A DNA stretch of 64,000 nt. Origin: Geobacter sp. OR-1 (GTDB lineage Bacteria > Desulfobacterota > Desulfuromonadia > Geobacterales > DSM-12255). The notes beneath the pieces are model-generated. The model ran no database searches, was not told the origin of the DNA, and saw only the letters and a list, made by a program, of their open reading frames with translations. Below, in pieces: positions 34,308 to 42,491 of the stretch. The DNA is taken from positions 62,001-126,000 of the forward strand of contig NZ_BAZF01000007.1 in assembly GCF_000813145.1 (NCBI RefSeq). Reading direction: 5' to 3'. Each line of letters begins with the position of its first letter. The stretch's first letter is position 1. The position numbers and the translations under genes are program-made.

Positions 34308-35283
34308 GATGACCTATCGTGATGCCTTGAACCTGGCGCTGAAGGAGGAGATGCGCCGCGACCCTTCGGTGGTGGTCTGGGGGGAGGATGTGGCGCTGTA
34401 CGAGGGCTCGTTCAAGGTAACCAGGGGGCTGTTGTCCGAGTTCGGCGAAGAGCGGGTCAAGGATACCCCGATCTCGGAGAACACCATCGTCGGCGTGGCG
34501 GTCGGCGCGGCCATGGGGGGGTTGCGGCCGGTGGCGGAGCTGATGACCGTCAACTTCGCCCTGCTGGCCATGGATCAGATCGTCAACCATATGGCCAAGA
34601 TCCGCTACATGTTCGGCGGCCAGACCTTTCTCCCCATGACGGTGCGGATGCCGGGCGGCGGCGGCAGCCAGCTGGCGGCCCAGCACTCGCAATCGCTGGA
34701 GAGCTATTTCATGCACTGCCCCGGCCTCAAGGTCGCCTACCCGGCCTTCCCGGCCGATGCCAAGGGGCTTCTGAAAACCGCCATCCGCGACAACAACCCG
34801 GTGATCTTCCTGGAGCACGAACTGCTCTACAACAGCAAGGGTGAGGTGCCGGAAGACCCGGAGTTCCTGGTGCCGTTCGGCCAGGCCAACGTCATGCGGG
34901 AAGGGACGGATGTGACCATCGTCGCCTATGCCCGGATGACCGTCCTGGCACTGCAGGCGGCCGAGGAGCTGGCAAAGGACGGTGTGAGCTGCGAAGTGAT
35001 AGACCTGCGCACCCTGACCCCGCTGGACAGTGCCACACTGATCGCCTCGGCCCGCAAGACCGGCCGGGCAGTCGTGGTGGAGGAGTGCTGGCGGAGCGCC
35101 GGGCTTGGGGGCGACATTGCCCACCGGATCCACGAGGCCTGCTTCGACACCCTGCTGGCGCCGGTGAAGCGGGTGGCCGGGCTGGACGTGCCGATGCCAT
35201 ACTCGCGGGAGATCGAAAAGCTCTGCATCCCGCGGCCGGAAACCATAGTGGCGGCAGTAAAGGAGGCTCTCGATGGCCGTTGA
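34300..35283 (+). CDS. 2-oxoacid/acetoin dehydrogenase E1 beta subunit
   Basis: 327 residues. Typical segments are YRDALNLALKEEMRRDPSVVVWGEDVA, ISENTIVGVAVGAAMGGLRPVAEL, FGGQTFLPMTVRMPGGGG and VVVEECWRSAGLGGDIAH. The start is the ATG inside the end of the alpha gene, preceded by GGGAGG. It overlaps the E2 gene by eleven bases, so all three subunits are translated from one message. No E3 (dihydrolipoamide dehydrogenase) gene is present nearby, so that part must come from elsewhere. Confidence 0.93.
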   Translation: MSEMTYRDALNLALKEEMRRDPSVVVWGEDVALYEGSFKVTRGLLSEFGEERVKDTPISENTIVGVAVGAAMGGLRPVAELMTVNFALLAMDQIVNHMAKIRYMFGGQTFLPMTVRMPGGGGSQLAAQHSQSLESYFMHCPGLKVAYPAFPADAKGLLKTAIRDNNPVIFLEHELLYNSKGEVPEDPEFLVPFGQANVMREGTDVTIVAYARMTVLALQAAEELAKDGVSCEVIDLRTLTPLDSATLIASARKTGRAVVVEECWRSAGLGGDIAHRIHEACFDTLLAPVKRVAGLDVPMPYSREIEKLCIPRPETIVAAVKEALDGR

Positions 35284-36545
35284 GATCGTCATGCCCAAAC
35301 TCTCGGACACCATGACCGAGGGGGTGTTCGGTTCCTGGAAGAAAAGCGTCGGCGACCCGGTGCAGCGGGGCGACGTGATCGCCGAGGTAGAGACCGACAA
35401 GGCGGTCATGGACCTGGAGGCGTTCAGCTCCGGCATCCTGCTGGAACAGCGGGTGCATAGCGGTGAACTGGTTGCGGTGGGTACCGTGATCGGTCTGATC
35501 GGCTCCAGCGATGAAGCGGTGCAGAGGAAAGACCCGGAACCGCCCGCAGCCCAGGCCGGCATCGTCCCGGAACGGATCATGGCCGTTGAAGAACTGCCGG
35601 TGGCGCCGCCAACCCCGGCCAAGGCCGAAGCCCCAACTGCCGGCCACGGCGAGGAACAGGCCGCGCCGGTGGTGCGCCGACGGGCACGGGAACTGGGGAT
35701 CGATCTGACGCAGCTCCAGGGGAGCGGTCCCGGCGGACGCGTGCTGCTTGAGGACCTGGAGCGGTTTACCGGCGTGGCGCTGGCAACTGCCGGAGAGGCA
35801 ATCACCGAGCCGGCGCCCCCCCCGTCCCCGGAACCTGCAACCGGCAGCTTTCACCGGGGGGTAACCGCCGCTGACCGGCGAACTGCCGCTTTCCAGGATG
35901 CGCAGCGCAATTGCCCGTTCCGTTGACAAGGCCTGGCAAGAGATCCCCCACTTCACCGTCATGATGGAAGTGGAGATGGATGCGGCGCGGGAGGTCCGGC
36001 GGGAGCTGAAGGCGAGCGGCACTGCCGTATCGATCAACGACATGGTGATCAGGGGGACAACGCTGGCGCTGAAGGCGTTCCCCCTGGTGAATGCCGCTTT
36101 TGGCGGAGACCGGATCATCACGAACAGCGCAATCAACATCGGCATTGCCGTAAGCCTTGAGGAGGGGTTGCTGGTGCCGGTTCTCAGGGGGTGCGAAAGC
36201 ATGTCGCTGGCAGAGATCGCCGTCAATTCGGACCGGCTGATCAAGCGGGCACGCAGCGGCCAGCTGAGCGAATCGGAACTGTCCGGCGGGACCTTTTCGA
36301 TCTCCAACCTCGGCATGTACGGCGTCACGGCATTCATGGCGGTCATCCATCCGTCCCAGGGGGCCATCCTGGCTGTGGGCGGGGTGCGCGAAGCAGTCAT
36401 TGCGAAAAACGGCCAGCCGGTTGTCGGCCGGATCATGACCCTAAACCTCTCGGCCGATCACCGGCTGCTCGACGGCGCCTATGCCGCCAGATTCATGAAG
36501 GAGCTCAAGCACAACCTGGAGAACCCGGTCAAACTTCTACTCTGA
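35273..36545 (+). pseudogene. E2 dihydrolipoamide acyltransferase, split by a frameshift
   Basis: The first frame (35273-35926) holds the lipoyl domain with ETDKAVMDLEAF (lysine near 43), a Pro/Ala linker and the E3-binding domain VRRRARELGIDLTQLQGSGPGGRV. The second frame (readable from about 35865 to 36545) begins TGELPLSRMRSAIARSVDKA and contains the catalytic domain ending with ADHRLLDGAYA, the DHRxxDG active site. Deleting one base between 35865 and 35895 would join them into 423 residues, normal for E2. Either a real mutation or a sequencing error; separate translation of the catalytic half has no good ribosome site. Confidence 0.75.
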
Positions 36546-36570
36546 CAAAAAAGCCTGCGCGCGGCAGGCT
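36546..36570 (-). terminator. Intrinsic terminator of the small gene at 36604
   Basis: On the minus strand AGCCTGC and GCAGGCT pair and run into TTTTTTG, 34 bases after the stop. In the other direction it is a plain hairpin after the E2 gene. Confidence 0.75.
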
Positions 36571-36603
36571 GGAAACAGATATCGATCAGGCAATTAATTG
36601 CCG

Positions 36604-36798
36604 TTACTTTTCTTCAACGCAATCGTCCTTGGCCCAGGAATCGAGTCCGCCATCCTCAAGCCGGACCTGGACTGTTTCACCTTCATAGGTGCAGCCGAAC
36701 GAATAACCCACCATGCCGTTCCTGAGATTCTTGAGCGGCACCTTTTCGCCCCGCTGTTCGGTCGTATAGCAGACCCGTTCGTATTCGCTCCGTTTCAT
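36604..36798 (-). CDS. Small protein of unknown function
   Basis: 64 residues from the ATG after GGGAGGTGGT; a longer reading adds eight unlikely residues. The sequence is polar, with two or three cysteines (ERVCYTTEQRGE, GCTYEG, DDCVEEK) and no hydrophobic segment. The family was not recognised. It is followed by a good terminator, which together with the strong ribosome site supports it as a gene. Confidence 0.6.
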   Translation of the reverse strand: MKRSEYERVCYTTEQRGEKVPLKNLRNGMVGYSFGCTYEGETVQVRLEDGGLDSWAKDDCVEEK

Positions 36799-36855
36799 CG
36801 TCACCACCTCCCACTCAAACACTCGAAAAACCCCTTGCGCTCAGTTGGCGCCTGG

Positions 36856-37350
36856 TCATAACGGGTGCAGGTTGCTGAACTCGCCCCATTCGAGGAAATT
36901 ATGCGGAGCCTTGACAAAATCGTAGATATTTACGATCGTTTCCAGGTGCTCCCGCTCTTCTTCACCCATTCGGCCCAACAGGGTCCGAACCTCTTCTATC
37001 GGTTCGCTTTTTGCCATCCCTTCCAGCATTTTTATATAGTTCTCCTCGCTGGTCATTATGTGCGACACGGCATCAGGATCGTCCTTCAGTTCCCTATTGA
37101 TATCGCGACTCTCCAGCAGCAGCCGGAAGCCGTTGGTAACATGCGTGGCCCGCTCGACCAGGGTCGAATTTTCCAGGCCGGGTCCCAGTCTGTCCCTCAA
37201 TTCCAGGAGTTCGGTAAGATGTCGCCGCTGGGAGTCTGCCAGCAGGTTGAATGTAGTCCTCATCTCCGCATCGGTGCTGTCGCAAGCCAGGGCATCGTAA
37301 AGGTGAAGGCCATCCTCTTCGAACTCGATCATGTATTCGATGGCGTTCAT
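36856..37350 (-). CDS. Ferritin-like/rubrerythrin-type protein
   Basis: 164 residues forming a four-helix bundle. Metal ligands of the ferritin-like type are visible: EFEEDGLHLYDAL (helix A), ADSQRRHLTELLEL (helix B), TSEENYIKMLEG (helix C) and GEEEREHLETIVNIYD (helix D). There is no rubredoxin-like cysteine domain. Such proteins oxidise or store iron or act on peroxide. It has its own extended -10 promoter and a GAGGAGG ribosome site. Confidence 0.85.
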   Translation of the reverse strand: MNAIEYMIEFEEDGLHLYDALACDSTDAEMRTTFNLLADSQRRHLTELLELRDRLGPGLENSTLVERATHVTNGFRLLLESRDINRELKDDPDAVSHIMTSEENYIKMLEGMAKSEPIEEVRTLLGRMGEEEREHLETIVNIYDFVKAPHNFLEWGEFSNLHPL

Positions 37351-37376
37351 TTATAATCACCTCCTCTTGTAAGGTA

Positions 37377-37385
37377 ATTATAACA
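37377..37385 (-). promoter_or_regulatory. Extended -10 promoter of the ferritin-like gene
   Basis: On the minus strand TGTTATAAT (TGn plus a perfect -10) lies 27 bases before the ATG at 37350. No clear -35. Confidence 0.5.
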
Positions 37386-37431
37386 CTACCCGCAACCGGA
37401 GGGTTCATTAAAAGATGGGATAACAAGTTGG

Positions 37432-37560
37432 TGAAAAACGTTATGAGGAGGCCGGGATGCACGGCGCAAGTGAGCGAAAAAGCGAGGCGTACTTTTTGGG
37501 TACGTTGAGTTTTTGAGTGAACGGCAACACCGCAGATCGTGCCCCGCAGTAGTTTTTCAG
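37432..37560. repeat. Dispersed palindromic repeat, copy B
   Basis: 129 bp with inverted ends (TGAAAAAC at 37432 and its complement GTTTTTCA ending at 37559) and a central CGTAC-TTTTTGG-GTACG hairpin. Its terminal TGA is the stop codon of arsS. Same family as the copies at 20815 and 54088. Confidence 0.65.
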
Positions 37561-38546
37561 GAGATGGCGCCGGCGCAGGTGAATCCCGCTCCGGCCGTAC
37601 AGGCGTAACAGTAGTCGCCGGTGGGGACGGCAATCCCGGCCGGAGGGGGGCCGTTGAGTTCGCTGACATGAATCGGACTGCCGCCGAGCGGCAGCCCGGC
37701 AGCCAGGTTGAAATCGCAGTCAAAGAGATAGCCGCGCCAGTCGATTACTGCCTGGCGGCGGCACATCAGCCCGGGGACAGTACACGGGTTGAAGCCTGCA
37801 GCTAGCTTTTCGAGGTAATCGCCCAGATTTCCCGAAGCTGCCAGCCACTCCCGGAACCGCCCCAGCGGCACATTGGCAAAGGTGAACAGGCTGCTGAACG
37901 CCACACCGTAGCGCCTTGCCAGCTCCTGCCGGAAACGCCGCTCCGCCGCCTGCTGCGCCGCAGGAAGGAACGCGCCGGACGGGTTGGCAACCAGGTTGAG
38001 CTCCAGGCCGCTCCCGGCGACACCGTATCCGGCCCCGTTCAATCGGCGGAGCATCGCCACGCTGGTCTCGAAAACCCCGGATCCGCGCTGGCTATCGGCC
38101 TGACCGGCATTGATCGAGGGTAAAGAGGCGAACAGGGTGACCCCGAGGGCGGCAAATCTTTCCACCAGCGCTGCATCACAATGATCGTGCAGGGCCACCA
38201 GGTTCGTGCGGAACAGCACTCTTTTCGTGGACCGGGCGAGTTCGGCAATGAACTCCGCGATGCCGGGCACCAGCTCCGGCGCGCCACCGGTGACATCGAC
38301 GGTATCGAAGGCCACCCTGGCGGCATAGGCAGTGACGGCTTTCATGGTCTCCGTACCCATGACCTCGTGCCGGCCGGGGCCGGCCGAATGGTGGCAATGG
38401 CGGCAGGCCAGGTTGCAGTTCAGGCCGACATTTATCTGCAGGGTTGTGGCCCGGTCGCGGGTCAGGGCGAGACCGTGGCTGGCAAGACAGCTGGAGAACG
38501 TCCTGACCCCGGGACGAATCTCGGTAGCGGTTGCAGTTGCGGTCAC
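37557..38546 (-). CDS. arsS: ArsS-like radical SAM protein
   Basis: 329 residues. The radical SAM cluster motif CNLACRHCHH is at about 44-53, and the carboxy-terminal cysteines FDCDFN, CYACTAGAGFTC form the extra cluster seen in ArsS (arsenosugar biosynthesis radical SAM). ArsS proteins in this group transfer the adenosyl group in arsenosugar formation; other members may have different substrates. The ATG overlaps the stop of the peroxidase-like gene (ATGA), and the stop codon lies in a palindromic repeat. No arsM gene is in the window, so the arsenic link is by family only. Confidence 0.88.
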   Translation of the reverse strand: MTATATATEIRPGVRTFSSCLASHGLALTRDRATTLQINVGLNCNLACRHCHHSAGPGRHEVMGTETMKAVTAYAARVAFDTVDVTGGAPELVPGIAEFIAELARSTKRVLFRTNLVALHDHCDAALVERFAALGVTLFASLPSINAGQADSQRGSGVFETSVAMLRRLNGAGYGVAGSGLELNLVANPSGAFLPAAQQAAERRFRQELARRYGVAFSSLFTFANVPLGRFREWLAASGNLGDYLEKLAAGFNPCTVPGLMCRRQAVIDWRGYLFDCDFNLAAGLPLGGSPIHVSELNGPPPAGIAVPTGDYCYACTAGAGFTCAGAIS

Positions 38547-38875
38547 AGGGAGAGCTTCTCCGCGATCTTCCGCATCTGCACCCCATGCACCAGCGCTGCG
38601 CCGCCCCTGATGGCATTGGCGACATGGACCGCCTCGGTCATCTCACCGAGATTGGAACCTTTTTCCAGGCACGATTTCGTATAGGCATCGATGCAGTACG
38701 GGCATTGCACGCTGTGGGCAACGGCCAGGGCAATCAGCGCCTTTTCCCGCTCGGTCAGCTCACCCTCGCTGAAGACCGCCTGGTAGTAATCGAAGAACTT
38801 CGTCGCCAGTTCCGGCGCATCCTTGGCGATCTCGGCAAACTTGCCGAGGTCTGCGGGGTCGTAGTAGGTCTCCAT
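38543..38875 (-). CDS. AhpD-like peroxidase-family protein
   Basis: 110 residues. The core ALIALAVAHSVQCPYCIDAYTKSCLEKG has the CPYC redox pair of carboxymuconolactone decarboxylase/AhpD proteins and ends in HVANAIRGGAALVHGVQM. It matches the arsenosugar-associated peroxidase-like subfamily, a constant neighbour of arsS. The start METYYDPADLGKF follows GGGGGAAATG; a much longer frame upstream belongs to another gene. Role in arsenosugar biology is not proven. Confidence 0.9.
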   Translation of the reverse strand: METYYDPADLGKFAEIAKDAPELATKFFDYYQAVFSEGELTEREKALIALAVAHSVQCPYCIDAYTKSCLEKGSNLGEMTEAVHVANAIRGGAALVHGVQMRKIAEKLSL

Positions 38876-38876
38876 C

Positions 38877-39557
38877 TCATTTCCCCCTGAATTTGGCGTA
38901 AACCGCCGGCAGCAGCGCGAACAGCCCCAGAAGCGCGAATGAGCCGAGCACCCGGGGCGATGCGACTTCACCCAGGCTGTTGACCGAAGCGAGGCTGGCG
39001 CCGGCGTTGCAGAAGACAAATCCGCCTGGGATGATCCCGATCGCGGTGCCGATGAAAAACGTCCTGAACGGCAGCCGGGTGAGGCCGGCGGCAAGGTTGA
39101 TCAGAAAAAACGGGAACACCGGCACCAGCCGGAGAAACAGCAGGTAATTCAGGCCGCGTTGCTCCAGCTCGCGGTTGATCCCTTCAAGCCGAGCACCGAA
39201 CCGTTTCTGGATAAGGTCGTGCAACAGGTACCGGGTGGCAAGAAAGGCGGCGGTTGCGCCGATGATCGCCCCGATTGCCGAATACAGGGTGCCGGCCAGA
39301 GCCCCGAAGATCGCCCCGGCAGCCAGCGACATGATTGCGGCGCCGGGGAGGGACAGCGCGGTCTGAACGATGTAGACGCCGATGAAGGAGCCGACCATGA
39401 GCAGGCGATGCCCGGCGTAGTATGACGCCAGCGCCTCCCGGTTCGCCTTGAGGGTGGCCAGGGTGAGAAATTGCCCGAGCCCGGAGAAATAAAAGAATGC
39501 CAGCAACCCGGCAAAGGCGAGCACCAGGGTTATTTTACCGCCGACTCCCGGTTTCAT
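38877..39557 (-). CDS. TVP38/TMEM64 family membrane protein
   Basis: 226 residues with five to six membrane segments and the family hallmark GAIFGALAGTLYSAIGAIIGATAAFLATRYLL, followed by NYLLFLRLVPVFPFFLINLAAGLTRLPFRTFFIGTAIG. The FLRLxPxxPF motif is characteristic of the DedA/TVP38 superfamily, some members of which move lipids across membranes. It sits between a DedA paralogue and the peroxidase gene, all closely packed, so these genes form one operon with arsS. Confidence 0.9.
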   Translation of the reverse strand: MKPGVGGKITLVLAFAGLLAFFYFSGLGQFLTLATLKANREALASYYAGHRLLMVGSFIGVYIVQTALSLPGAAIMSLAAGAIFGALAGTLYSAIGAIIGATAAFLATRYLLHDLIQKRFGARLEGINRELEQRGLNYLLFLRLVPVFPFFLINLAAGLTRLPFRTFFIGTAIGIIPGGFVFCNAGASLASVNSLGEVASPRVLGSFALLGLFALLPAVYAKFRGK

Positions 39558-40169
39558 CTATTCGGCTTTGGCAGCCCGCCGGCGATGCAGCCAGACATAG
39601 ACGGCGACCAGCAGAACGCTGAAGATTATCACCCCGATGACCGCCTGGTGCGAGTATTTCAAGATCAGGGCCTGTTCCTTGCCGATCACATAGCCGATCA
39701 GGGTCAGGATCGTGCACCAGATGCCGGCGCCGGCCAGGGTATAGAGGGAAAAGCGGAGATGGTTCATGCCGGCCAGTCCGGCCGGGATGGAGATCAGGTG
39801 ACGCACCACCGGCAGCAGCCTGCCGATGAAGGTTGAAATCTCGCCATGCTTGTGAAAGAATGTCTCGACTCGGGCAAACTTTTCCGGCGAGATCAGTACG
39901 TATTTGCCATATTTCAGCACCAGCGGCCGGCCGAGGTAATGGGACGCGAAGTAGTTGGCATAGGCGCCGACCAGGCTGCCGGCGGTTCCGCAGAGGATGG
40001 CGAGCACCATGTTCATCTCACCTCTCTGGGCGAGGTATCCGGCCGGCGGCATCACCAGCTCGCTCGGGACCGGGATGATGGAACTCTCCATTGCCATCAG
40101 GAGAAAGACACCCGGATATCCCATGGCGCCGATCGTGGTAACCAGCCAGTTCATTGCTTCATGCAGCAT
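39558..40169 (-). CDS. DedA family membrane protein
   Basis: 203 residues. Typical DedA segments are ESSIIPVPSELVMPPAGYLA, LCGTAGSLVGAYANYFASHYLGRPLV and FIGRLLPVVRHLISIPAGLAGM, with the last membrane helix near 175-195. DedA proteins take part in lipid carrier recycling and membrane potential. It is the first gene of the arsS operon; the TVP38 gene begins one base after its stop. Confidence 0.92.
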   Translation of the reverse strand: MLHEAMNWLVTTIGAMGYPGVFLLMAMESSIIPVPSELVMPPAGYLAQRGEMNMVLAILCGTAGSLVGAYANYFASHYLGRPLVLKYGKYVLISPEKFARVETFFHKHGEISTFIGRLLPVVRHLISIPAGLAGMNHLRFSLYTLAGAGIWCTILTLIGYVIGKEQALILKYSHQAVIGVIIFSVLLVAVYVWLHRRRAAKAE

Positions 40170-40252
40170 CAGTTTTCTCCTCTGCTTCCATTATGTGGCG
40201 GGGCATTTTACCAGATAGCGGGAAAAATTCCAGTAAAACCGCTGAAGAGACC

Positions 40253-42070
40253 ATGAACAGTATTGACCGCCTGAAAAACGAGATCCTTGTCGGCGACGGC
40301 GCCATCGGCACCATGCTCTATGCCAAAGGTGTGGGTCTTGAGGTGAACTTCGAGCATCTGAACCTGGTGCGGCCCGAGCTGGTGCTGGAGCTGCATCGGG
40401 AATACCTCGCGGCCGGTGCCCAGGTTATTGAGACCAACACCTTCGGCGCTAACCGCTCCCGGCTCCAGACTATCGGGCTTGAAGCCAAAGTGGCCGAAAT
40501 CAACCGGCGCGGCGCGGCCATTGCCCGGCAGGCCGCCGGTGAAACTCGCCTGGTGGCCGGTTCCATCGGTCCGCTGGCACGACTCAAGGGGGAGGAGAAG
40601 CTTCTCCCGGCCAAAGAGCAGCAAGGGATATTCCTGGAGCAGGCAGAGGCCTTGGCCGCTGGCGGGGTGGACCTGCTGCTGCTGGAGACCTTTTCCGACC
40701 TGGACCAGGCGATTAATGCGGTGGTTGCTGCCAAAAGCACCGGTCTTCCGGTCATTGCCAGCATGGCCTTTGTCGAGGGGGGGAGAACCGCATCCGGCTT
40801 TACCGTGGAAGAGGTTGCCCAGGGGCTGACAGCGGCAGGCGCCGATATCCTGGGAACCAACTGCGGCGCCGGCCCCCTGGAACTGCTCCGGATCGTCCGG
40901 AGGCTTGCTTCTGCCACCCGACTGCCGCTGGCCGCCTATGCCAACAGCGGCTTCCCGGAATTTGTCGACGGCCGCCGCATCTATCGCTGCACCCCGGAAT
41001 ACTTTGCCGGCATGGCGGCCGAGATGGCCGCTGCCGGGGCAACGCTGATCGGAGGGTGCTGCGGGACCACTCCCGACCATATCCGCGCCGTGGCGCTCCG
41101 TCTAGCCGGGATGAAAGCGGCGCCGAGGGCCATGATCCTGCCGGGCAGCACTGACGGCCTCTCTGCCGTGGAAACCGTTCTCAGGCCCGGCTTCCTGTCC
41201 GACTGGGGGAAACGGCCGATCATTACCGTCGAACTGGACCCCCCAGCCGGGATGGATACGGCCAGGGTCCTGGCCGGAAGCCGCGAACTCAAAAGGGCCG
41301 GCGCCGATGCGATCAACCTGGCCGAGAATCCCCTGGCCAGGGTCAGGGTCGGCAACATTGCCCTCGGCAGCATCATCCAGAACGAGATCGGGATCGAGGT
41401 GATCCCCCATATCACCTGCCGCGACCGCAACCTCCTTGGCCTCCAGTCCGACCTGATGGGCGCCGGCCTGCTCGGCATCCGCAACATCCTCGCCGTGACC
41501 GGCGATCCGGCCCGGCTCGGCGACCAGTCCGGCGCTTCGTCGGTCTATGACCTGAACTCCTTTCAACTGATCAAGCTGATCGCCGACCTGAACAGGGGAT
41601 TCAATGCCGTGGGGAACCGGATCGGGGCCGGCACCGGCTTTACCATCGGCTGCGCCTTCAACCCGAATTCACCGAAAATGCAGGTCCAGGTAGGCCGGCT
41701 GGAGAAAAAGATCGCCAGCGGCGCGCAGTTCGTGCAGACCCAGCCGATCTATGAACCTGAGGTTCTGGATGCCATGCTCAGGGACACCGCTCACCTGGGC
41801 ATCCCCATTCTTCCGGGGATACTGCCGCTGGTCAGCGAGCGGAACTGCGAATACCTCCATAACGAAGTGCCGGGAATCATAATCCCCGAGAATATCCGCA
41901 GGAGAATGAAAGGCAAGGACAAAGAAGAAGGTGTCAGGGAAGGGCTTGCGATCGCCCGGGAATTCATTGCCTCTGCCCGGGACAGGGTCGGCGGCTTTTA
42001 CCTGATCCCCCCCTTCGGACGCTGTGCAATTGCCGTCGAACTGATTCGCTTCATACGGGAAGGGGAATGA
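40253..42070 (+). CDS. Bifunctional homocysteine S-methyltransferase / methylenetetrahydrofolate reductase
   Basis: 605 residues from the ATG at MNSIDRLKNEIL; a longer frame upstream reads as non-protein. Residues 1-290 are a homocysteine methyltransferase barrel, with the zinc ligands in GTNCGAG and GGCCGTTP. Residues about 310-600 are the methylenetetrahydrofolate reductase barrel (ITVELDPPAGMD, CRDRNLLGLQSDLMGAG, NILAVTGDP). Similar fusions occur in Bacteroidetes and Deltaproteobacteria. It would link methyl-group supply to methionine. A lipoprotein gene overlaps its end by four bases. Confidence 0.92.
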   Translation: MNSIDRLKNEILVGDGAIGTMLYAKGVGLEVNFEHLNLVRPELVLELHREYLAAGAQVIETNTFGANRSRLQTIGLEAKVAEINRRGAAIARQAAGETRLVAGSIGPLARLKGEEKLLPAKEQQGIFLEQAEALAAGGVDLLLLETFSDLDQAINAVVAAKSTGLPVIASMAFVEGGRTASGFTVEEVAQGLTAAGADILGTNCGAGPLELLRIVRRLASATRLPLAAYANSGFPEFVDGRRIYRCTPEYFAGMAAEMAAAGATLIGGCCGTTPDHIRAVALRLAGMKAAPRAMILPGSTDGLSAVETVLRPGFLSDWGKRPIITVELDPPAGMDTARVLAGSRELKRAGADAINLAENPLARVRVGNIALGSIIQNEIGIEVIPHITCRDRNLLGLQSDLMGAGLLGIRNILAVTGDPARLGDQSGASSVYDLNSFQLIKLIADLNRGFNAVGNRIGAGTGFTIGCAFNPNSPKMQVQVGRLEKKIASGAQFVQTQPIYEPEVLDAMLRDTAHLGIPILPGILPLVSERNCEYLHNEVPGIIIPENIRRRMKGKDKEEGVREGLAIAREFIASARDRVGGFYLIPPFGRCAIAVELIRFIREGE

Positions 42071-42480
42071 TTATGTCGAAACTCTGCACCATCGTGGCCA
42101 TTGTATTGATGGTCACGATCACCGGCTGCGCTGCCATGAAGATCACCAGGGCGTCCCTCGATGACACGGTCCGCGACTACCAGCAGCTGATCCGCTGGCA
42201 GGAGGTGCCGAGCGCCGCCGTCTTTGTCTCGGACCAGATGAAACCGGCATACCTCGAACAGGCGACCGGGTTCAACCGGGTAAAGATCGTCGATTACCGC
42301 ATCAAGGCGGTGGACTTTTCCAAGGAGCTGAAAAAGGCGACCGTGATCGTGGAATACGACTACCACCTGAAGAGCGGCCTGACCATAAACACGATCGTCG
42401 ATACGCAGACCTGGCAGTATTTCGAAAAGACCGAGCCGGAGGGGTGGCGGTTGACGTCGTATCCGCCGGCATTCCCGTAG
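42067..42480 (+). CDS. Lipoprotein of unknown function
   Basis: 137 residues, with ATGA overlap to the previous gene; a second in-frame ATG two codons later (MSKLC) is equally possible. The signal peptide ends in the lipobox TITGC near residue 21. The mature part has mixed helix and strand (DDTVRDYQQLIRWQE, then KATVIVEYDYHLKSG and TQTWQYFEKTEPEGWRL). It looks like a single small domain with a nuclear-transport-factor-2-like layout, but this is only an impression. Confidence 0.75.
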   Translation: MIMSKLCTIVAIVLMVTITGCAAMKITRASLDDTVRDYQQLIRWQEVPSAAVFVSDQMKPAYLEQATGFNRVKIVDYRIKAVDFSKELKKATVIVEYDYHLKSGLTINTIVDTQTWQYFEKTEPEGWRLTSYPPAFP

Positions 42481-42491
42481 CGTCGTACAGA

